A DNA stretch of 8,565 nucleotides from Treponema sp. (GTDB taxonomy: Bacteria > Spirochaetota > Spirochaetia > Treponematales > Breznakiellaceae), in contig JAISJS010000375.1 in the NCBI GenBank assembly GCA_031261385.1, positions 1 to 8,565 on the forward strand. The letters run 5' to 3'. The notes below the pieces were generated by a model. The model searched no databases and was not told the origin of the DNA. It saw nothing but the letters and a program-made list of their open reading frames with translations. Made by a program: the position numbers and the translations under genes. This document shows, piece by piece, positions 5,825-8,565 of the stretch. Each line of letters opens with the position of its first letter. Within the stretch, counting starts at the first letter, position 1.

Positions 5825-7501
5825 ATGCGGTTCAAATTTCTTTTTCTTTTTTTGATGATTTTTCCGCTCTCACTTTTTGCGCAGAATGTGAGTGACATCA
5901 CCGGGGATTCCATCGAGGAAGTTGAAGGCAGGGGCCTTTTGATCCGCACCAGGCCCGCCGGGGCGCGGGTTTTTATCGACGGCGTTGAACGGGGACAAAC
6001 CCCCCTTTCGATAAGTACCCTGGGAAGCGGCGAATACTCCCTCCGGCTTGTGAAAGACGGGTATAAGGATCGCCGCCTTAAAATTACCCTGCCGGTACGG
6101 AGCCGTTTGGTGGTTTCCCTTGTGATGGATGAGGCCGAAGGCCAGGTTCTGCTCAATATCAGGCCCGTCGTCCCCGAAAGCGCCGATGATGCTTCCGGGG
6201 CGGCTTTTGCCGATCCGGTTACCACCGGCAAGTATCTTTTTACCCCCCTGGTTATCGTCGGGGGTGAGACCCTGACCCAGGCAGCAATTGCCCCGGGAAC
6301 GCTTTTAACCCTGCCTGTGGGATTTCGGACCATTCAGGTGCGGGCCTTTGGCTGGGAGGATGCCGCGGTAACGGTGTATGTCAGGGAAAACCGGGTGCAA
6401 ACTGCGGACATTTATCTTTCCCCCGCCGTTTTCAACATCGGGAAACCAACGGTAAGCCGCTCCCGCTTTAACCCCGGTAATTCAGGGGCGCTCGGTACTA
6501 CGGAATTCCGTTTTGAAGTTTCCGCCCCCGGTACGGGAACCCTTACCGTACGGAACAGCGCCGGGCGTCCTGTGTATGCGGCTGAGCTGGGCGCCTTTGA
6601 AACCTGGTCACAGTCGGTGGAATGGAAGGGCAGAGGGTCAGACGGGAATCCCCTTCCCGAAGGAATCTATACCGCATACATTGAGGCGGAATCTTCTTTT
6701 AACGATGATGCTCCGCCGGTGCGGAGGATCATCAGCCTTGAAACAGAAATAGACGCCTCGATCAATATTTATCCGCTTTCCCTTTCCGGGGGAATTTCCG
6801 GGCTGATGTTTGTGCCGGTCCCCGCAGTCCTGCCCCGCGGTTCTTTTCAGATTGAGGCAGGGCTTCTTTTCGGCAAGGTTTCCGCCTTTGAGCCTGCCGA
6901 GCGGCCTTTTACCGGTCTGCCCTTTGCGGCGGGCCTGCGTTTTTCCCTCCTCGATACCCTTGAAACTTCCGCCGTGTTAAATGCGTCGCCCAAATTCGGC
7001 GGCGAAGCGGCGTGGGGTATCTCCGGTGCGGTAAAGTGGGTCTTTCTCCACGGGGAAGCAGACCTTCCCCTCTCCATGGCGGCGGGTTTTTCCTTTGCCT
7101 GGGCAGGCAGCGGCGGGGAAGCCCCTTTAAGCCCCGGCAGGGGCGCTGTTCTATACCTCCCCCTGTCATGGCGTTTCAATGCCATTACGGCGCTTTTTAG
7201 CCCCGCAATACGGTGGATAGGTCCTTCTGACCCTGTTCCCCGCCTGCTCCTTTCCGCCGGCGCCCTCTATCAGGCTTCTCATTTTACCGCGGGCCTTTCC
7301 CTTCGCCCGGAGTTCGATTTTTCCCCCAATACCGATAACCGGTTTAGTTCACCCGGAGATCGTATAATTTTAAAAATAGGCGGGGAAATAAAATTCTATC
7401 CGCCGCCCTCAAGCCTGGTTTTCTCGCTTTTGGGAGGCGCATGGTTCCGCGGCGCATATACCGGCGGCTTCGGCGGGGTGGGGATTGGGATTATTTATTG
7501 A
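5825..7501 (+). CDS. PEGA-domain outer-membrane beta-barrel protein
   Basis: A 558-residue exported protein. The signal peptide (MRFKFLFLFLMIFPLSLFA) has a likely cut after A19. Residues about 37-103 form a PEGA domain (RTRPAGARVFIDGVERGQTP, then GEYSLRLVKDGYKDR), and about 105-200 looks like a second, diverged copy with an insertion. Residues about 205-290 resemble a FlgD Ig-like / T9SS-type fold (GTGTLTVRNSAGRPVY, WKGRGSDGNPLPEGIYTAYI). From about 325 the sequence alternates polar and aromatic residues and ends GVGIGIIY, a terminal aromatic typical of outer-membrane barrels. PEGA domains are linked to surface-layer or carbohydrate binding, so this is probably a cell-surface structural or adhesion protein; its exact role is unknown. 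AGGAG (5819-5823) lies one base before ATG. The 3' end overlaps the convergent htrA gene by seven bases. Confidence 0.85.
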   Translation: MRFKFLFLFLMIFPLSLFAQNVSDITGDSIEEVEGRGLLIRTRPAGARVFIDGVERGQTPLSISTLGSGEYSLRLVKDGYKDRRLKITLPVRSRLVVSLVMDEAEGQVLLNIRPVVPESADDASGAAFADPVTTGKYLFTPLVIVGGETLTQAAIAPGTLLTLPVGFRTIQVRAFGWEDAAVTVYVRENRVQTADIYLSPAVFNIGKPTVSRSRFNPGNSGALGTTEFRFEVSAPGTGTLTVRNSAGRPVYAAELGAFETWSQSVEWKGRGSDGNPLPEGIYTAYIEAESSFNDDAPPVRRIISLETEIDASINIYPLSLSGGISGLMFVPVPAVLPRGSFQIEAGLLFGKVSAFEPAERPFTGLPFAAGLRFSLLDTLETSAVLNASPKFGGEAAWGISGAVKWVFLHGEADLPLSMAAGFSFAWAGSGGEAPLSPGRGAVLYLPLSWRFNAITALFSPAIRWIGPSDPVPRLLLSAGALYQASHFTAGLSLRPEFDFSPNTDNRFSSPGDRIILKIGGEIKFYPPPSSLVFSLLGGAWFRGAYTGGFGGVGIGIIY

Positions 7502-8565
7502 TTCAGCGTTTCCTCGCGGTCAGCCAGAACAATTTCCAGCTTGACCTGCTGGTCTCCCCGGAGCACTTCAACGGCGACTTTCTCGCCGGGCTTGTTGTCT
7601 TCAAGGGCGGAGTACAGGTCCGCGAGGGTTTTCGTCTTCATACCGTCAACCGAGGTGATAATGTCTCCGCCAAGGTAAATTACACTGGAACCGTACCGTA
7701 CCGCTTCACTTCCCTGGCGGAGGCCTGCTTTTTCACCGAAACCTGACTTTTTGGTCCGGGAAACCAGCAGGCCTGAGTCTACGGGGAGTTTTGCATAACG
7801 AACCAATTCAGGGAATATTTGTACCACCGAGGCGTCAATCCAGCCGCGCCTGACCTTTCCGTATTGAATCAGTTCCGCCACCACCCGTTTGGCGGTGTTC
7901 ACCGGGATGGCAAAGCCGACGCCTGCGGAAGCTCCCGAGGGGGATCTGATAAGCGTGTTCATGCCGATGAGCCGACCTTTGGTATCAAGCAGGGGGCCGC
8001 CGGAATTGCCGGGATTGATTGACGCATCGGTCTGGATCATGTCCTGGATGATATGCTTTGAGGAGGTTTGGATTGGCCGGCCAAGGCCGGAGACTATGCC
8101 TACCGTCAAGGTCCGCTCAAATCCAAAGGGGTTCCCTATAGCCAGCACCTTTTGTCCTACCTTGAGGCTGCCGGAATCGCCAAATGGCACGGTATGGAGA
8201 TCCGCTCCCCGGGGAGGATCAAACTTTAATACGGCAATATCATTTTCCGGGTCGGCGCCGATCACGGTTCCCTCAAACTGGTTCCCATCCGCCAGATTGA
8301 TAAAAATCTTATACGCTTTTTCAATGACGTGGTTATTGGTGAGCACATAGCCCCGGGTATCGATAATCGATCCCGATCCCGATCCGCCTTCCTGGGGTAC
8401 CGGTTCCAGAAACCAGTTAATTGCCACGATTTCGGTAGTGATGTTTACCACCGCCGAATTGAGCTGTTCATATATGGAAATATTTTCCCGTTCGTCCTCG
8501 GTATAGGGGAGCAGTTCCTGGGTATTGAGGGCGAGGGGTTTGGTATAATGGGACTGCTGCAAATT
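7495..8565 (-). CDS. htrA: HtrA/DegP-type periplasmic serine protease, 5' end outside window
   Basis: The last 356 codons of a trypsin-fold protease with one PDZ domain. Counting from the TTG at 8562, the triad is H78 (TNNHVIE), D108 (ENDIAVLKF) and S187 (NPGNSGGPLL), all intact. The protease domain spans about 28-230 and the PDZ about 240-350 (GLLVSRTKKSGFGEKAGLRQ, then GGDIITSVDGM). These enzymes degrade or refold damaged envelope proteins. The frame is open to the window edge and no signal peptide or membrane anchor is visible, so the true start lies to the right; the TTG at 8562 is unlikely to be it. A short GATCCC repeat near 8367-8384 encodes the Gly-Ser loop GGSGSGS. No second PDZ follows, placing it in the single-PDZ HtrA/DegS-like class. 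Confidence 0.93.
   Translation of the reverse strand, partial: NLQQSHYTKPLALNTQELLPYTEDERENISIYEQLNSAVVNITTEIVAINWFLEPVPQEGGSGSGSIIDTRGYVLTNNHVIEKAYKIFINLADGNQFEGTVIGADPENDIAVLKFDPPRGADLHTVPFGDSGSLKVGQKVLAIGNPFGFERTLTVGIVSGLGRPIQTSSKHIIQDMIQTDASINPGNSGGPLLDTKGRLIGMNTLIRSPSGASAGVGFAIPVNTAKRVVAELIQYGKVRRGWIDASVVQIFPELVRYAKLPVDSGLLVSRTKKSGFGEKAGLRQGSEAVRYGSSVIYLGGDIITSVDGMKTKTLADLYSALEDNKPGEKVAVEVLRGDQQVKLEIVLADREETLNQ

Noticed and set aside
6847..7200. Overlapping open frames on both strands inside the surface-protein gene
   Set aside because: They have Arg/Pro-rich translations without recognisable domains, as expected for shadows of a GC-rich coding region.
8073..8084. 12-bp palindrome TTGGCCGGCCAA
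   Set aside because: It lies inside the htrA reading frame encoding part of the conserved protease region, with no promoter or partner nearby; most likely chance in GC-rich codons.

Overview
The window looks like chromosome from a spirochaete, most likely a Treponema of moderate GC such as the gut or termite-gut group. The clues are a PEGA / FlgD-Ig-like / beta-barrel surface protein of the kind common in Treponema, a spirochaete-style lipoprotein with a relaxed lipobox, and an HtrA protease. This assignment is inference; there is no rRNA or other marker gene. The window is tightly packed, with no rRNA, tRNA, CRISPR array or transposase, and no gene-free stretch over about 130 bases.

Left (1-600): a MarR-family regulator on the minus strand. 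Its stop codon overlaps an ATG that may begin the next, truncated minus-strand gene. The AT-rich 101-bp gap to the first plus-strand gene holds two inverted repeats and candidate divergent promoters, and is probably the regulator's own control region.

Centre (612-4309): four closely packed plus-strand genes, with gaps of 10, 2 and 38 bp. In order they encode a two-helix membrane protein with a C-terminal zinc ribbon, a DUF5685-like protein, a short J-domain protein with a TPR-like region and a Cys-rich tail, and a 579-residue DnaK/Hsp70. There is no grpE, hrcA or CIRCE element. The Hsp70 is of the Gram-positive (insert-less) type and lacks the usual long C-terminal tail. The set resembles gene clusters I recall from Clostridia, so this looks like a dedicated Hsp70/J system serving the DUF5685 protein, possibly acquired by transfer. 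It is the best candidate for an uncharacterised system here. The DUF5685 protein has paired Asp motifs resembling isoprenoid-synthase-fold enzymes plus a Cys cluster, suggesting a chaperone-assisted metal- or prenyl-related function (hypothesis).

Right (4306-8565): a minus-strand GH73-like glucosaminidase lipoprotein converges on the Hsp70 gene, their stop codons overlapping. It is divergent from radC, which is followed 12 bp later by the PEGA / beta-barrel surface protein. A minus-strand HtrA/DegP serine protease, cut off by the right window edge, converges on the surface-protein gene with a 7-bp overlap. Three of these four proteins (lipoprotein, surface protein, HtrA) belong to the cell envelope; RadC does not.
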